From the NCBI GenBank assembly GCA_027295505.1, contig JAPUKU010000198.1, positions 1 to 52,030 on the forward strand: a DNA stretch of 52,030 nucleotides, given 5' to 3'. The translations under genes and the position numbers were made by a program. This DNA comes from Acidobacteriota bacterium (lineage in GTDB: Bacteria > Acidobacteriota > Polarisedimenticolia > JAPUKU01). Positions 34,801 to 43,868 of this stretch are shown in pieces. Under the pieces are notes generated by a model, which saw nothing but the letters and a program-made list of their open reading frames with translations, was not told the origin of the DNA and did not search any database. Within the stretch, counting starts at the first letter, position 1. The number at the start of each line of letters is the position of its first letter.

Positions 34801-37142
34801 CGGATGCGATCCCAGAATCCTGCTGCCCAGCCTGAGCTGTGCACTTCGCAGCGCTCGCGGGGCTCGGTTCCTTTTATGAACAACTCCGCCCGGCGTTCCC
34901 GACAGCGCCACGTCGCGACCTGCCCGGATCCCGGGTCGATCTCCTCCCAGGTCAGGCCCTCCGGCTCGCGAAAATGCCCGCTCGATTCAGAGGGCAGCCG
35001 ACGCATGAGCTCGGCCCAGATTGGCAGAGCCGCCTCGGAGCCGCTCAGACCAACCGGGCGATTGTCATCATAGCCGACCCACACGAGCACCAGCAGCCGG
35101 GGGGTGAATCCCACAAACCAAGCATCGCGAAGATCGTTGGTCGTTCCGGTCTTGGCAGCCACCTCCCCTTGGTAGCCCAAGCCGCGCAGGCGCACCGCGG
35201 TGCCCTCAGCCACGACTCCCCGCATCAGGGCCAGCGTCAGGTAGGCCGCCTGGGGAGAGACAACCGGCTGGAGCTCGACGTGATGGCTCTCCAGCACCTC
35301 TCCGTCGGGCGCCACCACCTCGCGCACCGACAGCGGCCGGGCCTTCACTCCGTAGTTGGCAATGGCGGAGAAGGCCGACGCCACCTCCAGCGGCGTGACT
35401 TCAAAGACTCCCAGTGCCAGGGACGGCACCGCCAGAAGCCGCCCCTCGAATCCTAGATCACGCAGCGTGCGGATGATGGCGTGCAGGCCGATGTGGCGCG
35501 CCGCGCGAACCGCGGGAATGTTCAGGGATCGCTGTAGCGCCTCGCGGACCGTCACCACTCCGTTGAACTTGCCCCCGTAGTTGCTGGGCTCCCACAGCTC
35601 GCCGCCAGAAACCAGCTGTAGGGGTTCGTCCTCGAGCAGCGAGGCGGCCGTGAAGGGTGGCATTTCCTTCAGCTGGGCCCGTGCGAACCCGGTCATGTAC
35701 ACGAAGGGTTTCATCAGCGAACCCGGCTGCCGGTGCGCCTGGACCGCGCGGTTGAACTGGCTTCTGGCGTAGTTCCGGCCGCCGACCATCGCCACCACAT
35801 GCCCGGTCAGGGGGCGCAGGGCGATAATGCACCCCTGCAGCTTGCCGGCACGCTCGGGATCCTCATCCAGGCCGAGCTTTTCCCCCGCGGTCTTCTCCAG
35901 GAGCTCCAGGCCGCTGCGCAGGGCGTTCTCGGCATGGTTCTGGATGCCCAGGTCGAGCGAGGTGAAGACGCGCAGGCCGCCCTCACGAAGGGTCTTCTCC
36001 GGAACGAGGCTGCTCAACTGCGCCTGCAGGAAGTCGAGGAAATAGGGAGCGTGGTTGCCAAGATCATGATCGCGCAGGAGATCGAGAGGTCTGTTAGCCG
36101 CTTCCTTGGACTGCTCCGGAGCGATCTTTCCATGCTCGAGCATCACCGAGAGGATCTGCCGGCGGCGGCCGAGGGCTCGCTCCGGGCGAATGTAGGGGTT
36201 GTACTTGCCGGGCGCCCGGATCATGCCCACCAGCAGAGCCGATTCCGCCAGATCGAGGTCCCGCAAATCCTTCCCGAAATAGAAGCGAGCCGCCTCTCCG
36301 AAACCGGTGATGGCAATCGCTCCCTTCTGCCCCAGATACACCTCGTTGATGTATGCGTTGAGGATCTCCTACTTGTCGTAACGTAGCTCGAGCAAGATGG
36401 CGAGAAGTGCCTCCAGCATCTTGCGAGCCAGAGTACGCTCCGGTCGCAGATACACGTTCTTGATGAGCTGCTGGGTGAGAGTGCTGCCTCCCTGCACCAC
36501 TCCCATGGCGCGAACGTTGGCGCCCGCGGCGCGGGCGATGGCCAGCAAATCAATCCCGTAGTGGGAGAAGAAGCGCTGGTCCTCGGTGACCAGCACGGCA
36601 TCGATCAGATGTTCCGGAAGATCCTCGAGGCTCGTCAGGATCCGCTCCTCGCGGATCTCGCTGTAGAAAGCCGCGACCTGCTCGGGTTCGATTTCGAGAA
36701 CATCGAGGCGGCGGCCGGCGTCAAGGTCTCGCAGCGAGTCGACACGTCCCCGCGCGAAGCGTACCTGGACCCGCCGGGCAGCCAGCGGCGTTAGCGGATG
36801 ATCGAGCGATCGGAGAAAACACTCGAAGGAGTTGCGCGAACGCCGGTAATGGCCACTGTACCGGGGCCGGGAATCAACCTCCATGTACCCGAGCCGGCGC
36901 AGCTTGGCCTGGAACTCTTCCGGCGTGTAGCGCTGGCCGGGGTGAATGAGAAAGATGTCGGAGTAGACCCGTGAGGGGACACCCCGGACCCTCTCCTCGA
37001 AGGAACCGGTGAAGATCCAGGCGGCCGTGAACAGGGCTGCAGCCCCGAGCGCCACCAGCAGGCCCAACCATGGCATCCAGTAGTGCGCGGGAGGCAAAAA
37101 CCGGGGCCGCCGATCTCCCTCGAACGGGGAAAATGATTGCAT
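34797..37142 (-). pseudogene. Bifunctional penicillin-binding protein (PBP1B type) with an in-frame TAG at codon 258
   Basis: 782-codon frame for a class A PBP that polymerises and cross-links peptidoglycan. Order: one N-terminal membrane helix (about 24-45), a UB2H-like region (RVYSDIFLIHPG to DHPL, about 58-117) as in PBP1B, glycosyltransferase motifs EDQRFFSHYG near 184 and GGSTLTQQ near 218, then transpeptidase motifs SLMK near 475, SLN near 539 and KTGTTN near 663. Codon 258, between RYDK and EILNAYINEVYLG, is TAG (36369-36371), in the same frame, at a site where relatives usually have a charged or polar residue. Without suppression the product would lose the end of the glycosyltransferase and all of the transpeptidase. 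The rest is intact, so the change is recent, an assembly error, or suppressed. Confidence 0.85.
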
Positions 37143-37150
37143 TACTATAA

Positions 37151-37156
37151 ATTATA
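37151..37156 (-). promoter_or_regulatory. -10 element of the PBP gene, leaderless
   Basis: A perfect TATAAT ends eight bases before the PBP start codon on this strand. No good -35 hexamer is seen at 16-18 bases. The mRNA would start at the ATG. It is arranged back to back with the dsbD promoter. Confidence 0.5.
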
Positions 37157-37208
37157 GCAAACAGGAGCCAATCGGTCGGGATCGCTTCCGGGCGGGGAGT
37201 GGCTATCA

Positions 37209-37238
37209 TTGTCACCCACCCGGACTGTCACCTATAAT
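37209..37238 (+). promoter_or_regulatory. Promoter of dsbD, near-leaderless
   Basis: TTGTCA, an 18-base spacer and a perfect TATAAT. The -10 ends 14 bases before the ATG at 37253, giving a leader of about eight bases without a Shine-Dalgarno sequence. Confidence 0.75.
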
Positions 37239-37252
37239 TAATAGACCTCGCT

Positions 37253-39202
37253 ATGGAATATCAAAAGCCGCTCGAGCGATTCCTTACAAGCATGACGCTT
37301 GCCCGATTTATCTGTGTGGCCGCCCTCCTGGCGCCGGCCCTTGCGGCTCCCTCTCTGGCCCAGTTCCGGGGATCTGCCGATGTCGCTACCGCCCGCTCCC
37401 TGGTCGCCCTGGATCGACTCTACGCCGGAAGCCGGGTGCAGGCGGTGGTCGTGCTGAGCATCGACGAAGGCTGGCACGTCAATGCCCATAAACCGGGCCT
37501 CGATTACCTCATCGCCACTTCCCTGGAGCTGACTCCCTCCGACGGGCTGCGATCCAGCGAGGTTCGTTACCCCGAGCCAAAAATCAAGGAGTTCGAGTTC
37601 GCGGGTGAGGCCCTCCCCGTTTACGAAGGTGACGTCGCGTTTCGGTTTGAGGTGCAAGCCGACTCCGGCCTGCCGCCGGGGACGCGATCGATCGAAGGGA
37701 CACTCACCGTTCAGGCATGCAGCGACCGGGTGTGCCTGGCGCCGGCCCGCCTGCCGATCTCCCTGCAGCTGGAGGTCGCCGATTTCAGCCAGCCGGTGCA
37801 GCCGCTGCACCCAGAATGGTTCGAGGCGGAAGCCGTGGCGGGCGAGAATTCGCCGGCTCGCAGGGTCGCAGGTAACAGCGCCGGCGCGACCATCGCCAAC
37901 CTGCTCGAGCAACGGGGATGGTGGCTCACGTTCGGACTCATTTTCCTGTGGGGGTTGGGCCTGAACCTCACCCCCTGTGTTTACCCGCTCATACCGATCA
38001 CCATCGCCTATTTCGGCGCCCAGGCGCAGGAGCGCTCCTTGCCGACATCCTGGCTGGCGGCCCTCTACGTTGCCGGCATCGCCCTCACCTATTCCCTTCT
38101 CGGCGTCGCCGCGGCGCTGACCGGAAACATCCTGGGTGCCTCGCTGCAGAACCCCTGGATCCTCGCTGGGATCGCCGCCATCCTTGTCGCCCTGGCCCTA
38201 TCGTTCTTCGGGCTCTACGAGGTGCGGCTGCCATCCTTCGTCACCAGCCGGCTCGGCTCCCGCCGGGGTGCAACCGGCGCGCTGTTCATGGGACTGACGA
38301 TGGGCCTGGTTGCCGCACCCTGCATCGCGCCCGTAGTGATTCCGCTCCTGGCCTACGTTGGCGCCACCGGCGATCCCTGGCAGGGTCTGTGGATGTTCAT
38401 GACGCTCTCGCTCGGGATGGGTCTGCCGTATGTCTTTCTGGCCATGGGAGCGGGAGCCATTCAAAGGTTGCCTCGCGCCGGAGAGTGGATGGTGGGCGTG
38501 AAGCGCCTGTTCGGCCTGGCGCTGATTGTCATGGCCGTCTACTTCCTGGGGCCGCTGCTGCCGAAAGGGATCGAGCCGTGGTCCCTACCGGGAGTCCTGC
38601 TTCTGACGGCGCTCTACCTGCTGATCTTCGAGCGCACGGCGGAGCAGATTCCCATCTTCCGCGTGGCCAGGCTGGCCGCGTCCGCCCTGGCCCTGGCTGG
38701 CGCCCTGTGGATTGGCTGGCCCGCCCCGCCAGGTGTCGACTGGAAAAGCTACTCTGACGATGCCGTCGCGGCCGCCCGCCAGGCGGGCAGACCGGTGATC
38801 ATCGATTTCTATGCCGACTGGTGCCTGCCCTGCAAGGAACTCGATCGCTTTACCTTCCGCGATCCACGCGTGGTCGAAGCGGCCGAAGATTTCATTACGC
38901 TCAAGGCGAACCTCACTCAGTTCACCTCACCTCCGGTGGAGGCACTGCGGCTCGAGTACGACATCGCCGGCGTTCCCACGGTCCTGTTTCTAGACTCGGA
39001 GGGACGGGAGCCAGCCCATCTCAGGGTCATCGGCTACCTGAGCGGCAAGCGCTTCCATGAGCGCATGCGCGAAGTGCTGGACGGCGGAGCGAGGGCAGCA
39101 GTGGAAGACGAAGATCAAGAACCGCCTGAAGGGACTGAAGCGGCCGGAGCGTCTACCTTGCGTCGGGCCTCCAGTTCCCCTGAGGGCAAGAGGCTCAGGT
39201 AG
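37253..39202 (+). CDS. dsbD: Thiol:disulfide interchange protein DsbD
   Basis: 649-residue inner-membrane protein that carries electrons from cytoplasmic thioredoxin to periplasmic thiol proteins. It shows all three parts: a signal peptide (to about residue 36) and N-terminal beta domain with the cysteine pair CSDRVC near residue 158; a central membrane domain with LNLTPCVYPLIP near 240 and AAPCIAPVVIP near 353 (both redox cysteines present); and a C-terminal thioredoxin domain with DWCLPCKE near 522. About 35 acidic-to-basic residues trail the last domain and overlap the convergent lipoprotein gene by 88 bases. ATG at 37253 fits the promoter; ATG at 37292 is an alternative. It ends in TAG. 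Confidence 0.93.
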   Translation: MEYQKPLERFLTSMTLARFICVAALLAPALAAPSLAQFRGSADVATARSLVALDRLYAGSRVQAVVVLSIDEGWHVNAHKPGLDYLIATSLELTPSDGLRSSEVRYPEPKIKEFEFAGEALPVYEGDVAFRFEVQADSGLPPGTRSIEGTLTVQACSDRVCLAPARLPISLQLEVADFSQPVQPLHPEWFEAEAVAGENSPARRVAGNSAGATIANLLEQRGWWLTFGLIFLWGLGLNLTPCVYPLIPITIAYFGAQAQERSLPTSWLAALYVAGIALTYSLLGVAAALTGNILGASLQNPWILAGIAAILVALALSFFGLYEVRLPSFVTSRLGSRRGATGALFMGLTMGLVAAPCIAPVVIPLLAYVGATGDPWQGLWMFMTLSLGMGLPYVFLAMGAGAIQRLPRAGEWMVGVKRLFGLALIVMAVYFLGPLLPKGIEPWSLPGVLLLTALYLLIFERTAEQIPIFRVARLAASALALAGALWIGWPAPPGVDWKSYSDDAVAAARQAGRPVIIDFYADWCLPCKELDRFTFRDPRVVEAAEDFITLKANLTQFTSPPVEALRLEYDIAGVPTVLFLDSEGREPAHLRVIGYLSGKRFHERMREVLDGGARAAVEDEDQEPPEGTEAAGASTLRRASSSPEGKRLR

Positions 39203-39873
39203 CGCATCACCCGGCGCCGATCATCCACCCAGTAGTCGGAAGCTCCCCCGGCCAGGCTGAACCGCAGGTGCCGGAGCGGGCGCTCGGGGCCGTCCCCGAT
39301 GGAGATCCGCTCCAGGCCGAGGTTCTGCACTCGGACCTTCACCTCCCGGAACTGTTGGGGGAACAACACTGAAAGAGTGAACTCGTCGCGGCGCAGGTTG
39401 AGGCCCTGCAGGGCCATCTGGCCGAGGGTGACCAGACCCTCTTCCATCAGCCGTGCTCCGGGTGAGACCTGCACCCAGTCCTCGCGCACGAGGTCACCAC
39501 GCTTGAGCCACACTCTGGCCCGGCGGGGTTCGAAATCGATCTTCACCTCCAACTCCCCCGAGGGCGGCCGCCGCGCCTGCAGCTCGAACTCCAGCGGGCG
39601 GTATCTTGCGCTGAGGAACAGACGGGCATTGGCGCTCGCCAGAGCCTCCGGGAACTCGCTGCGAATCGTGCACTGAAGCTGGCGCCCGCTGCGGCGGATC
39701 TGATAGGTCTCCGTGCCGACCAGCTCGCCGTTGAGGTAGAAATCCCACCCGCCGGAAGCGACGCGTTCTCCCTCTACAGAGTGCGGATCACAGGCCGGCG
39801 TCGCACCCACTGCCGATACCAGGAGCAGGGTGGCCCCGAGTCGCCCCCATGCAGTGGGGCCAATCTTTTTCAT
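39115..39873 (-). CDS. Lipoprotein of unknown function
   Basis: 252-residue predicted lipoprotein (MKKIGPTAWG start, lipobox PAC near residue 28). The mature part is rich in beta-forming stretches: GWDFYLNGELVGTETYQIRRSG, LEFELQARRPPSG, and YWVDDRRRVMRYLSLLPSGEL near the end, a layout seen in DUF6134-like and other envelope proteins of unknown role. I cannot assign a family with confidence. The ATG at 39873 lies one base after the DUF885 stop; an earlier ATG at 39897 would overlap that gene. Its 3' end overlaps the 3' end of dsbD on the other strand by 88 bases. Confidence 0.65.
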   Translation of the reverse strand: MKKIGPTAWGRLGATLLLVSAVGATPACDPHSVEGERVASGGWDFYLNGELVGTETYQIRRSGRQLQCTIRSEFPEALASANARLFLSARYRPLEFELQARRPPSGELEVKIDFEPRRARVWLKRGDLVREDWVQVSPGARLMEEGLVTLGQMALQGLNLRRDEFTLSVLFPQQFREVKVRVQNLGLERISIGDGPERPLRHLRFSLAGGASDYWVDDRRRVMRYLSLLPSGELEARRKVDAPAASVPSGGS

Positions 39874-39874
39874 C

Positions 39875-41641
39875 TCAAAGTGACGGGTTCGGGTCATCCG
39901 GCAGCAACCTCCGGCGCAGCAGTGGCAGGGGAATCTCCCCCTCGCTCAAAAGTAGGTCATGGAATGCCTTCAGGCTGAATCGATCTCCCTGGTGTTCCCG
40001 GAGATCCTCCCGCAGCTTGAGGATCTGCAGCTTGCCCAGAGCATAGACCAGGACCATCGGATCATACGCTCCGCGCTCCGCCTCCTGCCGGGCAACAAGC
40101 GGGTTCACGAGCGCCTTCTCGATGAACAGACGCCTGGCCTCCTCGACCGACATCCCCAGCGTGTGCAGACGCACCGCTGCGACCAGCCGGCACAGGCGAA
40201 GCAAGGAGTCCTTCATCTGCACCAGCCTGAGACGAATGTCGCCATCTCCGTAACCTTCCTCCAGCATCATCTGTTCGCAATAGTGCGCCCAACCTTCGGA
40301 GTACGAAGCCACCGGGACGATCCGCCGCAGCAGGGATTCGCCCTTTCTCTGCGCAAGCGTCTGCACGTGATGGCCGGGGTAGGTCTCGTGCAACGACACA
40401 ATCCCCAGAACCCAGTGGTTGAACTCGGAGAGATACGCCTTTGTGCGCCCGGGGGGCCAGTCAGCCTCCGCCGGGGTCAAATAATAATAGGAATCGAGGT
40501 TGCCCTGCTCGAAAGGGCCCGCCGAGTTCATGGCGGCAAAGGTGTAGCGCAGAAAAGTCGGGGTTTGCCTCACCTCGGGAACCGGCCCCTCCGGAAGCGT
40601 GAGGATGGGGTTCTCCTCCAGGAACAGACGGCCCTGTTCCATCCAGCTCTTCGCCGCCCCCAGAACCTCCCGGGGAGTCGGGTGGCTGCGGGAGAGCGCC
40701 GCGATCGCCTCGCGAGGCTTCGCTCCCGGCATGAACTCGGCGGCCAAGCGCACCAGTTCCTCCTGCTGCCGGGCGAGCTCCGCTTCACCGAGTGCCAGCA
40801 GGCGGTGCAACGGCACATCGAGCAACTCCTCATAGAGCAGCTTACGGGCGAAGCGCGAGACACCGATCGCGAAGTGACCGTCCGAGCGCGGTAGAAGTTC
40901 CGCCTCCAGCCAGTGTGCGAAGCCCCGCATCGCTGAGGCGGCCTCCGCACGGCTGGTCTCGAAATCGGCACGCAGATTGAGATCGCTGACAGGGCCGAAG
41001 GCGCCTGAGTACTCGGACGAGAGGAACCTCTCACCGGCGTTCGCCAGCTGCAGTGCCAGGCGGGTGAAGAGCGGAGGTGGCGGTTCCAGGTTCTCCCGAG
41101 CCGACCGCAGGAGCTGCGGCACGGCCTGCAGGCGGACCGTGGCGCGCGCCATGCGCTCCTCGACGGAGGTATACGGCAGGGTCGCGAGCGACGCCAGGCC
41201 AAGCGACACCTCGAGTGGATAGACCATCGGGTTCATCGCATAAGTGCGAACCTCACGGCGTTCCAGCAGCTCCGCGTGCAGGCGCGCATTGAGGATCTCG
41301 TAATCGATCTGGTCGCTTGAACCCAGAAGAGAAGGATCGATCTTTCTTAATCTTTTCAGCAGCGCCTCGAAGCGCAGCGCTCCTGCCTCCACGCCGGCGG
41401 CGGATAGATCCGCGAGCTTTTCGTCGTACTCATGCAATCCGAGCTGCGTGGCGAGGGTCGGGTTTTGATCCAGGAACGTGTCAATGAACCCCTGGCGGAT
41501 CGATGTGAACTCGCGCACCGTCACATCGATCTGTTGCTCGACGCAGGCGAGGGTCGCCACCATCAGCACGACGCCCATTTCTAGCCGGACGCAGAGCCGG
41601 CGGCCCTGCAAGGGCAGCCGGTGACCGGGCAACCCTTTCAT
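39875..41641 (-). CDS. DUF885 family lipoprotein, probable metallopeptidase
   Basis: 588-residue protein of the DUF885 family, relatives of gluzincin peptidases. The metal motif reads SLHETYPGHHVQTLAQ near residue 420, and the third ligand is expected in SYSEGWAHYCEQMMLE about 25 residues later. A lipobox TLAC near residue 27 marks it as a lipoprotein, so it should work outside the cytoplasm. The typical FIDTFLDQNPTLATQLGLHEYD N-terminal region of the family is also present. The ATG overlaps the dnaJ stop as ATGA, so translation is coupled to dnaJ. Substrate unknown; hydrolysis of small peptides fits the other peptidases nearby. Confidence 0.85.
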   Translation of the reverse strand: MKGLPGHRLPLQGRRLCVRLEMGVVLMVATLACVEQQIDVTVREFTSIRQGFIDTFLDQNPTLATQLGLHEYDEKLADLSAAGVEAGALRFEALLKRLRKIDPSLLGSSDQIDYEILNARLHAELLERREVRTYAMNPMVYPLEVSLGLASLATLPYTSVEERMARATVRLQAVPQLLRSARENLEPPPPLFTRLALQLANAGERFLSSEYSGAFGPVSDLNLRADFETSRAEAASAMRGFAHWLEAELLPRSDGHFAIGVSRFARKLLYEELLDVPLHRLLALGEAELARQQEELVRLAAEFMPGAKPREAIAALSRSHPTPREVLGAAKSWMEQGRLFLEENPILTLPEGPVPEVRQTPTFLRYTFAAMNSAGPFEQGNLDSYYYLTPAEADWPPGRTKAYLSEFNHWVLGIVSLHETYPGHHVQTLAQRKGESLLRRIVPVASYSEGWAHYCEQMMLEEGYGDGDIRLRLVQMKDSLLRLCRLVAAVRLHTLGMSVEEARRLFIEKALVNPLVARQEAERGAYDPMVLVYALGKLQILKLREDLREHQGDRFSLKAFHDLLLSEGEIPLPLLRRRLLPDDPNPSL

Positions 41642-42762
41642 GACCGATCCCAGACACCCCGGCCTGCGGGAGGGCCGGGGTTCAGCTTCCCGAACTCTCG
41701 AAGAAGCTCCCGGCTGCGATCGTTGAGCTTCTCGGGAATCACGACCTGAACGACCGCGTACTGATCTCCGCGGCGGCCTCCCCTGGGGTCGGTGACCCCC
41801 TTTCCGCGCAGCCTCAGACGCCGGCCGCTCGAAGTGCCGGCCGGCAGCTTCACCGTAGCCCAACCGTCAATCGTTGGAAGGCGGATGCTGGCTCCGCAGG
41901 CTGCTTCGTTCACGCTCACAGGTAGATCGATCTCGATGTCGTTTCCGCGGCGCCGCAGAAACGGGTGAGGGCGCACCTTGATGTCGATATAAAGATCTCC
42001 CTTGCCCCCCCCGCGCACCCCCTCCTCGCCCAATCCAGGCAGCCGGATTGTCGCCCCGGTATCCACGCCTGCGGGCACCCGGATCTTGACCCGCTCCAGG
42101 CGGGGCACCGTGCCGCGCCCTCCGCAAGAGGCACACGGCTGGCCGGTGCGGCCGGCCCCCCCGCACGCGGGGCAGGGGCGCCGCAGGCGTACCCCCCCCT
42201 GGGAGAGGGTTTGATGCCCACTGCCGCCACACGCCACGCAGGCTCCTGCAGAGGAGGTGCCATGTCCGCGGCAGGTGGTACACGCCGCCCGCCGCGCCAC
42301 CTCGAGCGGCACCTGACCACCCCGGGCTGCCTGTTTGAAATCAACGCTCAAGGACGCCCGCAGGTCGGCACCGCGCTCGGGTGGTGCGTGCGATGCGCGT
42401 CGGCCGGCTGCGCCCGGGCTGCGCACGCCGGCAAAGATCTCCTGGAAGATATCTCCAAGACCTCCCCGGCCCCCTCCGGAGAACTGACCGCTCCGAAACT
42501 GGCGGAAGAAGTCTTCGGGATCGAAACCGCTCGCAAACCCGGATCCGCCAGATAGATCGTACTGTCGCCGTTTCTGCGGATCTCCGAGAACGGCGTACGC
42601 TTCGGAAACCTTCTTGAACTGCTCTTCGGCCCGCTTGCTACCCTGGTTGCGGTCAGGATGATGCTTCCGCGCCAGGCGCTTGTAGGCAGCCTTGATCTGA
42701 TTGGCGCTGGCGTCCTTGGGAACCCCGAGCGTCTCGTAGAAATCACGAACGGCGGTGGGCAC
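41638..42762 (-). CDS. dnaJ: Chaperone DnaJ, type I
   Basis: 374-residue co-chaperone that stimulates DnaK. It has the J domain with the HPD motif (RKHHPDRNQ near residue 34), a glycine/phenylalanine-rich segment (FASGFDPEDFFRQFRSGQFSGG near residue 75), a zinc-binding region with four CxxC repeats (CTTCRGHG, CVACGGSG, CPACGGAG, CASCGGRG) near residues 160-220, and the C-terminal substrate-binding domain (VPAGVDTGATIRLPGLGEEG). The start is GTG at 42762 with GGAGAG upstream. No dnaK or grpE is beside it. A TTGACA promoter lies 36 bases upstream. Translation of the DUF885 gene is coupled to it. Confidence 0.92.
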   Translation of the reverse strand: MPTAVRDFYETLGVPKDASANQIKAAYKRLARKHHPDRNQGSKRAEEQFKKVSEAYAVLGDPQKRRQYDLSGGSGFASGFDPEDFFRQFRSGQFSGGGRGGLGDIFQEIFAGVRSPGAAGRRASHAPPERGADLRASLSVDFKQAARGGQVPLEVARRAACTTCRGHGTSSAGACVACGGSGHQTLSQGGVRLRRPCPACGGAGRTGQPCASCGGRGTVPRLERVKIRVPAGVDTGATIRLPGLGEEGVRGGGKGDLYIDIKVRPHPFLRRRGNDIEIDLPVSVNEAACGASIRLPTIDGWATVKLPAGTSSGRRLRLRGKGVTDPRGGRRGDQYAVVQVVIPEKLNDRSRELLREFGKLNPGPPAGRGVWDRS

Positions 42763-42797
42763 GGGTGAGGGCTCTCCAAGGATAGATCACTCGCCAC

Positions 42798-42826
42798 ACC
42801 GTAAGAGGCACAAGGGCTTCTGTCAA
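42798..42826 (-). promoter_or_regulatory. Candidate promoter of dnaJ
   Basis: Perfect TTGACA, a 17-base spacer and a poor -10, TACGGT. It would give a leader of about 28 nt including GGAGAG before the GTG. No CIRCE-type inverted repeat is visible. Confidence 0.5.
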
Positions 42827-42910
42827 GCTCCGAATGGAGCTAAGCAGTGATTTGAAAGGACTTCTGGACCAGCAAACCAGGAATACGATCCCGGGATCCG
42901 CACCACGGCC

Positions 42911-43771
42911 TCACGCGAAGACGATGAGTACGGCTCCGGCAACCATCAGCAGGCTGGCGAGCAGGCGCTGGCGAATCTCCGCCTCTTTGAAAAACAGCCA
43001 ACCGTAGAGGACCCCGAACACCATGCTCGTGCGCTTGATGGAGATCATATAAGCCACCTCCACCAGGTCGAGCGCAAGATAATGGAAAAGCACCATGCAG
43101 AAATAGAAGAAACCGATCAACACGAAGCGGATCGGCTGCGCCGCGAGAGATCGCTTCCCGGGCCGTGTGTTCCAGATCGCGATCGGTGTAAAGGCCAGGC
43201 TCAGGAGAACGTAGTAGACGATGGCGAAGAAAGCCGGGCTCGAGTGCTGGAGACCCACCTTGCCGAGAACGGAGGTGAGGCTGTAAATGAGCGCCACGCC
43301 GAGCATGGCACGGGCCCCGCGATCGTTGACCAGAGCCCGGAGCGGGCCCAGCCAGCCGCTGCGACGCTCGTGTAGGTTGATCATGTAGGAACCGCTCGCT
43401 ACGAGCAGGATGCCTCCGAGCCCAGGCAGGGTGACCCTCTCGCCCAGAATCAGGTACGCGGTGCCCGTCAGAAAAACCGGCGTGAGGGCGAGAAGCGGCA
43501 GCGTCACCGAAAGCGGCGAGGCGCGAATAGCCTTCAGGTACAGGATGTAGGAGCCGAGCTCCAGCGGCAGCACGCAGGCAATCACCCACCAGAACGTCGG
43601 GTCGAGCGGCGGTATGTCGATGAACCACAATCCGAGAAGCAGAAAGGGCAGGGCGAACGCCAGACGCACCCATCCGACGACCCATTCCGGGGCCTCCATC
43701 ATCGCCCGCTTGGACAGCGCGTCGCTCGTGGCAACCGAGAAGGCGCACAGGAACGAATAGAGGAACCACAT
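42911..43771 (-). CDS. DMT superfamily transporter (EamA type)
   Basis: 286-residue integral membrane protein with ten predicted helices in two EamA-like halves. Family-like stretches are LCAFSVATSDALSKRAM near residue 8, LPLELGSYILYLKAIRASPLSVTLPLLALTPVFL near residues 67-100 (key: AIRASPLS and ALTPV) and, in the second half, VEVAYMISIKRTSMVFGVLYGWLFFKE near residue 238. Substrate unknown; relatives export amino acids or metabolites. No Shine-Dalgarno sequence precedes the ATG. The gene stands between dnaJ and the Gld-like operon and seems to be transcribed on its own. Confidence 0.85.
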   Translation of the reverse strand: MWFLYSFLCAFSVATSDALSKRAMMEAPEWVVGWVRLAFALPFLLLGLWFIDIPPLDPTFWWVIACVLPLELGSYILYLKAIRASPLSVTLPLLALTPVFLTGTAYLILGERVTLPGLGGILLVASGSYMINLHERRSGWLGPLRALVNDRGARAMLGVALIYSLTSVLGKVGLQHSSPAFFAIVYYVLLSLAFTPIAIWNTRPGKRSLAAQPIRFVLIGFFYFCMVLFHYLALDLVEVAYMISIKRTSMVFGVLYGWLFFKEAEIRQRLLASLLMVAGAVLIVFA

Positions 43772-43846
43772 GGTCGGGTGGGGTCAGCGGCGAAAGCCGG
43801 TTGCTATTGCACAGGGGATTTTTCCGGCCGCTGACCAGCCTCGCAG

Positions 43847-43865
43847 ACGAGCTGTGACAGCTCGT
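43847..43865. repeat. 19-base perfect palindrome downstream of the Gld-like operon
   Basis: ACGAGCTGT-G-ACAGCTCGT, two nine-base arms around one central base, three bases past the stop of the DUF4340 gene. As RNA it would form a stem but no T-run follows, so it is a weak terminator; it could equally be a DNA-binding site. Confidence 0.55.
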
Positions 43866-43868
43866 GGC

